From: Carnobacterium_B sp040274945
GTDB taxonomy: Bacteria; Bacillota; Bacilli; Lactobacillales; Carnobacteriaceae
Direction of reading: 5' to 3'
DNA length: 64,000 nt
NCBI RefSeq assembly: GCF_040274945.1
Contig: NZ_JBEMAR010000012.1
Span: 24,613-88,612, forward strand
Shown here: positions 52,110 to 60,590 of the stretch, piece by piece
Layout of the letters: every line of letters starts with the position of its first letter
Position numbering within the stretch: position 1 is the first letter of the stretch
The notes under the pieces: model-generated
Told to the model about the DNA's origin: nothing
Databases searched by the model: none
The model's input: only the letters and a program-made list of their open reading frames with translations
Position numbers and translations under genes: made by a program

Positions 52110-52640
52110 ATGTCAAAATTAACTATACGAGAAGTAACTTTTTGCAGTCTTATGGCGGCATTAACTTATATTAGCAGCTTTATCAGCTTACCATTAGGGC
52201 CAGTCCCATTTACACTGCAAACATTATTTGTCTTGTTAACGGGTCTGATTTTACCAAAAAGAGCAGCTTTTGTAGCACAAGTATTGCATTTATTCTTAAT
52301 CTTGATCTTTAAAGGATTCCAATCCTTTTTAAGTCCTAGTTTTGGATTTGTATTTGGTTTTATTGTTGGAGCCTATGTGATGGCTTGGTTCTTAGAAAGC
52401 AGAGGATTTACAACAAAATCTGCTATAGGGGCTCTCCTCATTGGTTCAAGTATTTTTTATTTATTTGGATTGCCTTATATGGCCCTTATTGTAAGAGGTT
52501 ATCTTCATTTAACAATGAGCACTAGTCTTATTTTAAAAACCGGATTTTTATTGTTTATTCCAGGAGATATCCTTAAAGCTGTTTTTGCTTTTCTTATTGG
52601 TTCACGTTTGCAGCCTTTTGTTCGTCGACTGCCCAACTAA
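52110..52640 (+). CDS. bioY: Biotin transporter BioY
   Basis: BioY is the S component of biotin ECF transporters. The 176-residue protein has six hydrophobic segments and the family blocks LPLGPVPFTLQTLFVLLTG and SFGFVFGFIVGAYVMAW. AAAAGGAGA is the SD. No biotin synthesis genes are nearby, so the cell probably depends on imported biotin, with BirA sensing supply. Confidence 0.95.
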   Translation: MSKLTIREVTFCSLMAALTYISSFISLPLGPVPFTLQTLFVLLTGLILPKRAAFVAQVLHLFLILIFKGFQSFLSPSFGFVFGFIVGAYVMAWFLESRGFTTKSAIGALLIGSSIFYLFGLPYMALIVRGYLHLTMSTSLILKTGFLLFIPGDILKAVFAFLIGSRLQPFVRRLPN

Positions 52641-52682
52641 TACTGAACAATATTTTTTTAAAATTAAGTATTACACGAACTT

Positions 52683-52728
52683 AAAAGGGCACCGAGAATG
52701 TATTCACATTATCTTGGTACCCTTTTTT
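52683..52728 (+). terminator. Terminator after bioY
   Basis: AAAAGGGCACC pairs with GGTACCCTTTT with one mismatch, extended by an inner ATGT/ACAT helix, then T residues. Confidence 0.82.
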
Positions 52729-52748
52729 CATTCTCTTTAATTGCTTAA

Positions 52749-52958
52749 TTATTTAGTATCATCTGTTAAGACTTTTTGCACGCGACCAACTTGGTCTCCT
52801 TCTTTCAACATTACTTTAATGCCATGCGGATGCTGAGCACTATTTGTTAAAATGCGTTTCACATGTCCTCTAGTTAATTTATTCGTGCGCTGATCTTTTT
52901 TTAACACAATATCGACTAATCCATCAATTTTAATATTTGCTCTTGATTTTCCATCCAT
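52749..52958 (-). CDS. ywbE: YwbE family (DUF2196) protein
   Basis: This 69-residue conserved basic protein of unknown function is recognised by GLVDIVLKKDQRTNKLTRG and NSAQHPHGIKVMLKEG. The GxVDIVLKxDQRTGKLTxG pattern defines the family and suggests an OB- or KOW-like nucleic acid-binding fold. The SD is AAAGGAG. It stands alone. Confidence 0.88.
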   Translation of the reverse strand: MDGKSRANIKIDGLVDIVLKKDQRTNKLTRGHVKRILTNSAQHPHGIKVMLKEGDQVGRVQKVLTDDTK

Positions 52959-53051
52959 TGCTATCCGCTCCTTTAACTAGTTGTAGTGTAGCACATTCTC
53001 TTCATTTCATGCTACTTCTCCCTAAAAATAAAGGATAGATCATTTCTATAT

Positions 53052-53612
53052 TTAAATAAACTGATTTTTCCATAGAATAATTTCATTCTGTTTCAGTGAT
53101 GCTTGTACATCAATAATACGCTGATTTGAACTCCCTCTAAACTGTAAGGTTAAATCTTTTTTCGCTAATTCAAATCGTCCATCTACCAAAATATCTAGCA
53201 AGGAAAGCAGTTCTAACTTGTCGTTAGATTCTTGCATCAATTCTTGCCAAGTATATCCAGTCCATGACCAGATATCTTTTGTTTCACCATATTCAGAACG
53301 AATTCTTTTGGCTAGTGGAATTGCTACTTGAGTATTTAAAAATGGCTCTCCACCTAAGAGCGTTAAACCTTGGACGTAAGGTTGCCGTAAATCTTCTATA
53401 ATGGTATCTTCCAGCTCTGTTGTGTACTCAAATCCGTATGCAAAATTTTGAGCAATTTTATTGTAACATCCTTTGCATGCAAACAAGCACCCACTCATAT
53501 ACAAACTGCATCTCACACCTTCTCCATCAACAAAATTAAACGGTTTATAATCTGCGATTCGGCTTTGGCTGTAATCTTTAGCCAGCCACTCCTTTGGTTT
53601 AGGATTTCTCAT
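53052..53612 (-). CDS. nrdG: Anaerobic ribonucleotide reductase activating protein
   Basis: NrdG is the radical SAM enzyme that installs the glycyl radical on NrdD. The cluster motif CLFACKGC (CxxxCxxC) is intact, and LLGGEPFLN is the GGE SAM motif. The start at 53612 (MRNPKPKEWL, 186 residues) lies one base after the nrdD stop and has GAGGAAGAG upstream; an ATG six codons earlier lies inside nrdD. Tight coupling with nrdD is expected. Confidence 0.95.
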   Translation of the reverse strand: MRNPKPKEWLAKDYSQSRIADYKPFNFVDGEGVRCSLYMSGCLFACKGCYNKIAQNFAYGFEYTTELEDTIIEDLRQPYVQGLTLLGGEPFLNTQVAIPLAKRIRSEYGETKDIWSWTGYTWQELMQESNDKLELLSLLDILVDGRFELAKKDLTLQFRGSSNQRIIDVQASLKQNEIILWKNQFI

Positions 53613-53613
53613 C

Positions 53614-55815
53614 TTATTTCTCTTCCTCATTATTTGGCATATGTTTGACTCGAGCTAAAATTTCTTTATGTCTTCCATGAACCATTGGTCTAGCTTGAGG
53701 ATTACCCAGATAGCCACAGGTTCTTTTTACAACATCACAAGTTTCTGGATTCGTATTGCTGCATTCTGGGCATTTAAATCCTCGCTCAGTTGGATCAAAA
53801 TCGCCATCAAATCCACAATCGTAACAATGATCGATCGGTGTGTTGGTTCCTAGGTATCCAATACGGTCATAGGCGTAATCCCACACAGCTTCCAATGCTT
53901 TTGGATTCTGTTGCATATTTGGGTACTCACAATAGTGAATGAATCCCCCAGAAGTGAATTCCGGGTAGTCTTTTTCAAATTCAATTTTTTCGAATGGAGT
54001 CGGCTTTTTACGAACATCATAGTGAAAACTATTCGTATAATATTCTTTATCTGTGATGTTATCTATTGCGCCAAATTTTTTCGTATCTAGACGACAAAAG
54101 CGATCGGTTAAACTTTCACTTGGAGTTGAATACACACTAAAATGGTAGCCATGTTCTTCTCCCCATTTATCTGCGTTCTGTTTCATTTTTTTGAGGATCT
54201 CTAAAGTAAATGTTTTAGCTTCTTCATTCTTCTCCCACTCAGGTCCAAAAAATACCGTTGCTGTTTCATATAGTCCAATATACCCTAAAGATACCGTAGC
54301 ACGTTTGTCTTTAAACAAGTCATCAACATGAGCTTCTTTTTTGAGTCGCTTCCCAAAAGCTCCATGCTGATATAGAATGGGTGCATTTTCAGGTGTGGCT
54401 TCTTTTGTCCGTTGAACACGATAAACGAGTGCATCACGACAAACCAGTAGTCGTTCATTCAATAGTTCCCAAAATAACTCCATATTTCCATTAGACTCCA
54501 AGGCTATACGCGGTAAATTCATAGTGACCACACCTAAATTCATTCTCCCAGAGTTCACTTCATTTCCTTCTGTATCTGTCCACCCTTGCAAAAAAGAGCG
54601 ACAGCCCATTGGAGCTTTAAAACTACCGGTTAAAGCGACAATTTTATCGTACATCAAAACATCAGGATACATTCTTCTCGTTGAACAAGTTAAAGCTAAT
54701 TTTTTCAAATCGTAATTCTTATCTTCTGGATTTAAATTGATCCCTCGTTGAAGCGAAAATACCAGTTTTGGGAAAATAGCGGTTCTTTTTTCTTTACCCA
54801 AACCATTGATGCGTACAAGTAAGATAGACCGCTGAATTTCTCTTTCGAACCAATCTGTTCCCAGCCCAAATCCTAATGTTGTAAAAGGGGTTTGTCCTTG
54901 AGATGAATAAAGCGTATTGATTTCATATTCTAAGCTTTGCATAGCATCATAAATATCTTTTTTTGTTTTGTCTTTTGCATACTGCTGCTGCTTTTCTTCA
55001 CCTATAATCCATTCTTTAGCTGTTTCTATATGTTTTTGATAATTTAAACGGCTGTATGGAGCCAATACTTCATCGATTCGGTCTGCACTGCATCCGCCAT
55101 ATTGACTAGAGGCTACATTGGCAATAATTTGAGCCATTTGAGCTGCAGCTGTTTGGATAGAGCGAGGACTTTCTACTTCTGCATTTCCGATTTTAAACCC
55201 TTCATTAAACATACTTTTAAAATCAATCAGACAACAATTTGTCATTGGAGAATAGGGTTGATAGTCTAAATCATGATAATGAATATCTCCTTTTTGATGA
55301 GCATTAGCTACATGTTTTGGCAAGAGTTTAAGGCCAATAGATTTAGCAACTACCCCCGCAGTAAGATCTCTTTGCGTATTAAAGATATTGCTATCTTTAT
55401 TCGCATTTTCATTAACTAGAGTTTGTTCTTTACGCAATAGATGGTGAATAGCATAATTGATATCCGTTGATTGGCTTCTTTCCAAATCACGACGAGACCG
55501 ATAAAGTAGATAAGCTTCTGCTAAATCATGTTCGTGAGCATCTAATAAAGTATGTTCTACGATACTTTGAATTTCATAGATCTTAATATCTGCTGAAAAT
55601 CGTTTTGCAATTTCCTCTTTTACTTTTGTGACAATTCCATTTAATTCTTGCACCGTTTTTTTATCGGTCTCTTTTTCTAATGACTGGTGTGCTTTCAACA
55701 ACGCGGAAAAGATTTTTTCTTCCTTAAATTCAACTTCACGACCATCTCTTTTCAACACTTTAAGTGAATATTTGTTCAATGCTTCACAAATATGCACGCC
55801 TTTTTCATATGCCAT
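53614..55815 (-). CDS. nrdD: Anaerobic (class III) ribonucleoside-triphosphate reductase
   Basis: NrdD makes dNTPs without oxygen by a glycyl radical. The start at 55815 (MAYEKGVHICEALNK, 733 residues) has AGAGGGTG 7 bases upstream; a longer frame runs into the NrdR boxes. Visible are an N-terminal ATP-cone (LKVLKRDGREVEFKEEKIFS), the CSTRRMYPD and MGCRSFL active-site cysteines, a four-Cys zinc site (CYDCGFDGD, CPEC) and the radical site RTCGYLGNP. It forms an operon with nrdG. Paired NrdR boxes upstream match those of nrdJ. Confidence 0.95.
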   Translation of the reverse strand: MAYEKGVHICEALNKYSLKVLKRDGREVEFKEEKIFSALLKAHQSLEKETDKKTVQELNGIVTKVKEEIAKRFSADIKIYEIQSIVEHTLLDAHEHDLAEAYLLYRSRRDLERSQSTDINYAIHHLLRKEQTLVNENANKDSNIFNTQRDLTAGVVAKSIGLKLLPKHVANAHQKGDIHYHDLDYQPYSPMTNCCLIDFKSMFNEGFKIGNAEVESPRSIQTAAAQMAQIIANVASSQYGGCSADRIDEVLAPYSRLNYQKHIETAKEWIIGEEKQQQYAKDKTKKDIYDAMQSLEYEINTLYSSQGQTPFTTLGFGLGTDWFEREIQRSILLVRINGLGKEKRTAIFPKLVFSLQRGINLNPEDKNYDLKKLALTCSTRRMYPDVLMYDKIVALTGSFKAPMGCRSFLQGWTDTEGNEVNSGRMNLGVVTMNLPRIALESNGNMELFWELLNERLLVCRDALVYRVQRTKEATPENAPILYQHGAFGKRLKKEAHVDDLFKDKRATVSLGYIGLYETATVFFGPEWEKNEEAKTFTLEILKKMKQNADKWGEEHGYHFSVYSTPSESLTDRFCRLDTKKFGAIDNITDKEYYTNSFHYDVRKKPTPFEKIEFEKDYPEFTSGGFIHYCEYPNMQQNPKALEAVWDYAYDRIGYLGTNTPIDHCYDCGFDGDFDPTERGFKCPECSNTNPETCDVVKRTCGYLGNPQARPMVHGRHKEILARVKHMPNNEEEK

Positions 55816-55841
55816 ACGTTTACACCCTCTTTTTCTATTAA

Positions 55842-55887
55842 GTACTATATATAGTTCTTTCAAACAACATAACTCTATATCTAGTAT
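55842..55887. promoter_or_regulatory. Paired NrdR boxes upstream of nrdDG
   Basis: Two NrdR cores, CTATATATAG (55845-55854) and CTATATCTAG (55875-55884), lie 30 bases apart just before the nrdD start. The first is exactly the consensus core. Together with the nrdJ pair they put both reductases under one repressor. Confidence 0.82.
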
Positions 55888-55927
55888 ATACGGAACTTGC
55901 GATTTCGTCTACGCTTTTCATAGATCA

Positions 55928-55964
55928 TAAAAAAGAATCATACATTGAAAAATGCATGATTCCC
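55928..55964 (-). terminator. Terminator after ogt
   Basis: On the minus strand GAATCATGCATT pairs with AATGTATGATTC with one wobble around TTTC, followed by TTTTTT. Confidence 0.85.
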
Positions 55965-55979
55965 ATATTTTAGATTAGT

Positions 55980-56510
55980 TCATAGTGGCCCTGCTAAAGT
56001 AGTCTTTTCTAACATCAATAATTTTTCTTTCATTTCTACTGTCCCTCTATACCCAGATAATTTTCCACTTTTATGAATCACTCGATGGCAAGGAACGACA
56101 ATCAACAACGGATTTCTTCCTATTGCTGTTCCAACAGCTCGATAAGAACCCGGCTGTCCAATTTGAGTAGCAATTTCTCCATATGATTTTGTTTCGCCAT
56201 ATGGAATGCCTTTTAAAGCCTCCCACACTTTCTGTTGAAAAAGAGTTCCATCAACATCTATCGGAAAAGTAAACAACGTTCTAGACCCCGTAAAATATTC
56301 CAATAACTGATGATGATACATCTCTAGTCTTATGTCATCTTCAATTAAAGTGGCTTTTTGGGAAAGTCTTGCGATTCCTAATTCAACTTCATTCAAGGAT
56401 CCATTTAAAGAACCTACAAAACAAAGCCCATTTTCAGTTGCTGCTAAGGATAGCGTTCCTAATTCGTAGTCAAAAAAACTGTAAAAAATTTTCTTTTGGT
56501 CGCTTGCCAT
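55980..56510 (-). CDS. ogt: Methylated-DNA--protein-cysteine methyltransferase
   Basis: This repair protein removes alkyl groups from O6-alkylguanine onto its own Cys. The active site is VVPCHRVI, followed by the conserved KLSGYRGTVEMKEKLLMLE. The 176-residue size with an N-terminal RNase H-like part fits Ogt. AAAGGGATG is the SD. It follows the tocopherol-cyclase-family gene by 17 bases, so the two are probably co-transcribed. Confidence 0.94.
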   Translation of the reverse strand: MASDQKKIFYSFFDYELGTLSLAATENGLCFVGSLNGSLNEVELGIARLSQKATLIEDDIRLEMYHHQLLEYFTGSRTLFTFPIDVDGTLFQQKVWEALKGIPYGETKSYGEIATQIGQPGSYRAVGTAIGRNPLLIVVPCHRVIHKSGKLSGYRGTVEMKEKLLMLEKTTLAGPL

Positions 56511-56527
56511 TTTTCCATCCCTTTCAT

Positions 56528-57496
56528 TTAAGGTTCTACTATTTCTATACCAGCTAGTTTACTAAAATCTTGATACACGGTCTGACTTTTTTTATCTTTC
56601 AGAAAAATTTCAACTTCACCAGATAAGCCTTCTTTTATCACTTTAGTCATAATGCCATCTTTTGGAGCAATCAATTCACCAGCAGTTGTAATGGTGCCTT
56701 TTATAGTCAGTTCAGATTCTTTATTCTCAAGAAAAATAGTTACTGTATCACTCTTTTGATCTTTTATTTTAATTTTACTGTTATTGTATGTTGCAAATCG
56801 GTACTCTTTATCTTCTACTACTAGAGCACAGATAAATCCTTTAAAGGTTGTCACATGAAATGGAATATGTGCTACTGAAAAAAAGATACTAGTACTTGGT
56901 TTTTTAAAATGATTGGATTGTATCCATGTGTATTCCTTTGGAAAAGAAGTACCCCAGTCTTTTTCAATGTAGCCTTTTCCATTCGTAAAATCGACTTTTT
57001 GATTATTTATATTCAAGAAACCTTTTAAAGTATGATTCATGCTGATTACACCATGGTAACACTCCATTTTTGGAATATACGCAAACCCGCCCATAATAGA
57101 AGGGGAAAGCACGGTCTTTTTTATTTCTTGAAAAGCATTTAACATTAATTTCCCTTGAATAGTTAGCTGTTCATCCTTGAGTTGAATCGAAATAAACGAT
57201 TCTGTGAATACATTATCTCCAATTTGAACTAAAAATGGTTTATCTTGATAACTAAATTCATCTAACCGGTACCGAATATATCCTGTTTTTGTAATCTGCT
57301 CATTTTGTTCAGTTAACGCTACATAGATATACTGGATAAAACTATGCTCATCGCCTTTAAATAAACTCACTCCTGGAATAAAACTGATACTGGTTTTTTC
57401 GTCTATTGAAACTTGTTTATAGTACCAGCCCTCAAAATAGTTCTCTTTGGTTAACGTTCCTTGAAAAAGAATTGGATTCCGTATCTTGTCAAACAT
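56528..57496 (-). CDS. Tocopherol cyclase family protein
   Basis: This 322-residue soluble protein matches the family named after plant and cyanobacterial tocopherol cyclase. Landmarks are NYFEGWYYKQVS near the start, GGFAYIPKMECYHGVISMNH in the middle and GKGYIEKDWGTSFPKEYTWI. The beta-sheet-rich lipocalin-like layout is consistent. Firmicutes make no tocopherol, so a different hydrophobic substrate or a binding role is likely; that is an inference. It is placed directly upstream of ogt, sharing the transcript. Confidence 0.82.
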   Translation of the reverse strand: MFDKIRNPILFQGTLTKENYFEGWYYKQVSIDEKTSISFIPGVSLFKGDEHSFIQYIYVALTEQNEQITKTGYIRYRLDEFSYQDKPFLVQIGDNVFTESFISIQLKDEQLTIQGKLMLNAFQEIKKTVLSPSIMGGFAYIPKMECYHGVISMNHTLKGFLNINNQKVDFTNGKGYIEKDWGTSFPKEYTWIQSNHFKKPSTSIFFSVAHIPFHVTTFKGFICALVVEDKEYRFATYNNSKIKIKDQKSDTVTIFLENKESELTIKGTITTAGELIAPKDGIMTKVIKEGLSGEVEIFLKDKKSQTVYQDFSKLAGIEIVEP

Positions 57497-57649
57497 CAGC
57501 TAACCCCCTACTTCTGCTTCTATACCTGTATACTATCATACTACTAAATGCTTATACACTTCTACCTAGCTATTGTAAGGGATAAATAAAACTATTTCTC
57601 TATCTATGGTAAAATAAATAAAGAAAATGAAAATGTAGGAGTGTTGACT

Positions 57650-58462
57650 ATGAAAGTAGGGTTCATTGGTATTGGAAATATGGCTGGTGCCATTATTAAA
57701 GGAATGATACAGAATGGCCATACCTCGAATCAAGATATTTATGTACACAATACAACTCCCGAAAAACTGGCACAGTTTACTGGTGAAACCGGAACTCAAG
57801 CTTGTTCATCGAATAAAGAATTAGTAGCCAAAGTTGACTTATTAGTACTTGCAGCTAAACCAAATGTTTTTCCAACTATTTTAGCAGATATAAAAGAAGA
57901 AATTGCTGCTCATCAACCTGTAGTTGTTTCTATTGCTGCTGGAACAACACTTCAAAAGCTATCCGAACTATTGAGTGAAGGCAATCAAACGCCTATTATA
58001 CGAGCAATGCCAAACCTCAACTCACAAGTTGAAGAAGGAATGACTGCCCTTTGCGGAAATGACTATACTACTCCGGAACAGTTAGCATTCGTTTTAAATA
58101 TGTTTCAAGCGATTGGCGAAACAATTGCACTACCCGAAAAAGACTTTAGTACCTTTACAGCGATTGCTGGGAGTTCACCAGCATTTGTCTTTTTGTTTAT
58201 CGATTCATTAGCACGGGCCGCTGTGAAAAACGGGATGCCAAAAGACGTAGCAACCAAAATTGCTGCTCAAGCTGTTCTTGGAAGCGGAAAATTGGTACTA
58301 GACAGTACAGAAACACCATGGAATTTGATTGACCAAGTCTCTTCTCCAGGCGGAACAACCGTTGAAGGGATTCTAACCTTAGAAGATACCGGATTTATAT
58401 CTTCTATCACTAAAGCAACTCAAGCTGTCATTACAAAAGATCAAGATATGATGCAGCACTAA
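57650..58462 (+). CDS. proC: Pyrroline-5-carboxylate reductase
   Basis: ProC carries out the last step of proline synthesis with NAD(P)H. The start at 57650 (MKVGFIGIGNMAGAI, 270 residues) has TAGGAGTG 6 bases upstream; a GTG three codons earlier overlaps that SD. The Rossmann glycines GIGNMAG and the C-terminal signature PGGTTVEGILTLE are intact. proBA lies 28 kb away, so the pathway is split. Confidence 0.95.
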   Translation: MKVGFIGIGNMAGAIIKGMIQNGHTSNQDIYVHNTTPEKLAQFTGETGTQACSSNKELVAKVDLLVLAAKPNVFPTILADIKEEIAAHQPVVVSIAAGTTLQKLSELLSEGNQTPIIRAMPNLNSQVEEGMTALCGNDYTTPEQLAFVLNMFQAIGETIALPEKDFSTFTAIAGSSPAFVFLFIDSLARAAVKNGMPKDVATKIAAQAVLGSGKLVLDSTETPWNLIDQVSSPGGTTVEGILTLEDTGFISSITKATQAVITKDQDMMQH

Positions 58463-58481
58463 TGCAACTAATTTAACAAAA

Positions 58482-58521
58482 ATAGACGACAACCGTGTAT
58501 TATACTTGGCTGTCGTCTTGT
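58482..58521. terminator. Convergent terminator between proC and tadA
   Basis: AGACGACAACC (58484-58494) pairs with GGCTGTCGTCT (58508-58518) with one mismatch and is followed by TGTTT. It overlaps the tadA stop. Confidence 0.75.
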
Positions 58522-59024
58522 TTGAGTTGTTTAGCTTTTCTTTGTAACTTTTCTTCTTTTTTACGCTTTCTTAATTCTCGAAAAAAGGTGCTTAGCAATT
58601 CGCCACATTCTTGTTCTAAAAGACCTGATTCAATTTGAATTTGATGATTAAACCGTTCATCTGTCAGTAGATTCATCAATGTGCCCGCTGTCCCGCCTTT
58701 AGGATCACTAGCTCCATAATAAAGCTCTTTTACCCGAGACAAGATCATTGCACCACTACACATAGGACAAGGTTCTAGGGTCACAAATAACTGAGCTTCT
58801 TCCAATCGCCAATTCCCTAAATTTCGGTTGGCTTCTTGAATAGCTAACATTTCAGCATGTGTCGTTGCATCATTCGATTCTTCTCTTCTATTGTGTCCAC
58901 GACCAATAATTTCTCCATTTAATACAACGATTGCACCAATGGGAACTTCTAATTTTTCTTTGGCTTTACGAGCTTCTTTAATCGCTTCTTGCATAAAATA
59001 CGTTTTATCTTCTGTGGTTAACAT
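58500..59024 (-). CDS. tadA: tRNA-specific adenosine deaminase
   Basis: TadA converts A34 to inosine in tRNA-Arg. The cytidine deaminase zinc site is complete: THAEMLAIQEA and TLEPCPMCSGAMI. The 174 residues include a long Lys-rich C-terminal tail (RKRKKEEKLQRKAKQLK) that probably helps bind tRNA. The weak SD GGGAAG lies upstream. It is not next to dnaX/SRP RNA as in some relatives. Confidence 0.95.
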   Translation of the reverse strand: MLTTEDKTYFMQEAIKEARKAKEKLEVPIGAIVVLNGEIIGRGHNRREESNDATTHAEMLAIQEANRNLGNWRLEEAQLFVTLEPCPMCSGAMILSRVKELYYGASDPKGGTAGTLMNLLTDERFNHQIQIESGLLEQECGELLSTFFRELRKRKKEEKLQRKAKQLKQDDSQV

Positions 59025-59147
59025 CTTCCCATTCCTTCACCTGTTCTTTTCTTTATCATAGCATAATTTATCTACAAACTTATGAAAAAAATGATAGAAT
59101 AGCACTATAGACTAAATGTAATGGTTTTCATTTAAAGGAGTGCTTTT

Positions 59148-60011
59148 ATGAATTTTAATCAGTTTAAATCTATTTACCCGTCTGCCTTTTTAACCAATGA
59201 CACAAAAAATGATCAGAATTACTTAACGTTTCCTTACGACAATCAATGGATTCACTTTGATAAAAAACAATTGACCTCTTCAGAAATAAAATTACTTTAT
59301 CTTGTTTTTAACAAAACTGTTTCTACTCAAAATGCAGGCAATACGCCATCCAAATGGTCTGACTTTTTATTAGATGATCAGCTGCACTTGCCTGTCGAAA
59401 CCGGTGTATATCGAATTATTCAATTTGATATTAATAAAAAAGATACACGATTTGATAAGAAACTATGGCTAAGTTCTTTTAAAAGCTTCTTTAAAGATGT
59501 ACAAGAGGCTTTCTTTATTAATGATCACTATGGACTATTAATCCACCGCTATTCAGATTATTCAATTACCCAAGACGAAACGATTGGAATCTTACAAACC
59601 TTAGATGATGATTTTTCTACTAAAACTAGCGGCTATATTGGGCAACATTGGCCCATCTCTATAGACTTCAAACGTTTTTTTAAAGAAGAGCAAGCTATCT
59701 TTTTTAATCAACTCAAAAGAAACAAACAAGTTTTTTCGTTACCTGATGTTGCACTTAGTTATTATGCTTCAGATGCTCTCTCAAAAAGTCCTATTATCCA
59801 ACACTTAAAAAAAGACTTAGCCTCACATCCAGAAACAAAAGAATTAATTACCGCCATATGGTTAAACCAAGGAAATATCAGCTTAGCAGCAAAATATCTT
59901 TTTATCCATCGAAATACTTTGCAATACCGGTTAGATCGTTTCTATGAAGAATCTGGTCTTTCATTAAAAAATAGAAATGATTTACTTCTTTGTTACTTAT
60001 TAACAATCTAA
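59148..60011 (+). CDS. PucR-type regulator with C-terminal helix-turn-helix
   Basis: This 287-residue protein has a typical C-terminal PucR HTH (NQGNISLAAKYLFIHRNTLQ, then YRLDRFYEESGLSL). The N-terminal two thirds show no known sensor domain by eye; they may form a divergent GGDEF-like PucR region. AAAGGAGTG is the SD. No clear target gene is adjacent: upstream is tadA in the opposite direction and downstream a strong terminator. Its ligand is unknown. Confidence 0.8.
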   Translation: MNFNQFKSIYPSAFLTNDTKNDQNYLTFPYDNQWIHFDKKQLTSSEIKLLYLVFNKTVSTQNAGNTPSKWSDFLLDDQLHLPVETGVYRIIQFDINKKDTRFDKKLWLSSFKSFFKDVQEAFFINDHYGLLIHRYSDYSITQDETIGILQTLDDDFSTKTSGYIGQHWPISIDFKRFFKEEQAIFFNQLKRNKQVFSLPDVALSYYASDALSKSPIIQHLKKDLASHPETKELITAIWLNQGNISLAAKYLFIHRNTLQYRLDRFYEESGLSLKNRNDLLLCYLLTI

Positions 60012-60062
60012 AAAGAATACTCTTGCGTAACGTCATGACGTTACGCAAGAGTATTCTTTTTT
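60010..60062. terminator. Convergent terminator with a long perfect stem
   Basis: AAAAAGAATACTCTTGCGTA, extended by ACGT, pairs with its exact inverse around CATG. The stem is GC-containing and ends in A and T runs, so it serves both flanking genes. Confidence 0.93.
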
Positions 60063-60079
60063 TATGAATGATCATTACT

Positions 60080-60463
60080 TTATTTTTTTAATTTATGTTT
60101 TAAATCTTTTTTATGATGTTTAAGTTCATGCTTCCAATCATGTTTTTTTTCCATGAAAGCATCTCTAAAATCACTAGTCGTGTCTTTGAAGTGGTCTCCA
60201 TAAGAGCTTACGCTACCTCTTAAATCTGAAACCTTGTCTACGACACTCAATAAGTTCGCTACTTCCATATCTGATAAGTCATCTACAACAGTCATTGCTT
60301 TTTCGTTTCCTTTTAATTTTTCTTTTACAAAGTATCTTGCTCGTTTACGATTGATTTTAGACTCGATTTTTTCCATTGCCATGTTTGAAGAAGAAACAAC
60401 AATTGCTCCCACTGCAACAACTGTTCCAACTCCTATTAATAAAGCTTTAGTTGAATTTTTCAT
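60080..60463 (-). CDS. Small membrane-anchored hypothetical protein
   Basis: This 127-residue protein has one N-terminal membrane segment (ALLIGVGTVVAVGAIVVSSS) and a long, highly charged His/Lys/Asp-rich tail (KKHDWKHELKHHKKDLKHKL). The start at 60463 (MKNSTKALL) has AAAGGAAAG about 10 bases upstream; an ATG eight codons earlier contains that SD. The architecture resembles YtxH-like stress-associated proteins, but I could not confirm a family. It is probably monocistronic. Confidence 0.65.
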   Translation of the reverse strand: MKNSTKALLIGVGTVVAVGAIVVSSSNMAMEKIESKINRKRARYFVKEKLKGNEKAMTVVDDLSDMEVANLLSVVDKVSDLRGSVSSYGDHFKDTTSDFRDAFMEKKHDWKHELKHHKKDLKHKLKK

Positions 60464-60531
60464 AAATAGCCACTTTCCTTTCGACATTTCTTTATTTTTA
60501 TCATAGCAGAAAGAAAATTAAAACACGAATA

Positions 60532-60568
60532 AAAACATCTGCTATCTTTAAAAGATAGCAGATGTTTT
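60532..60568 (-). terminator. Terminator after clpC
   Basis: AAAACATCTGCTATCTTT pairs perfectly with AAAGATAGCAGATGTTTT around one A, giving a compact hairpin. On the minus strand TTTTATTC follows. Confidence 0.85.
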
Positions 60569-60590
60569 ACTTTTCTTATTAACAATCAGA

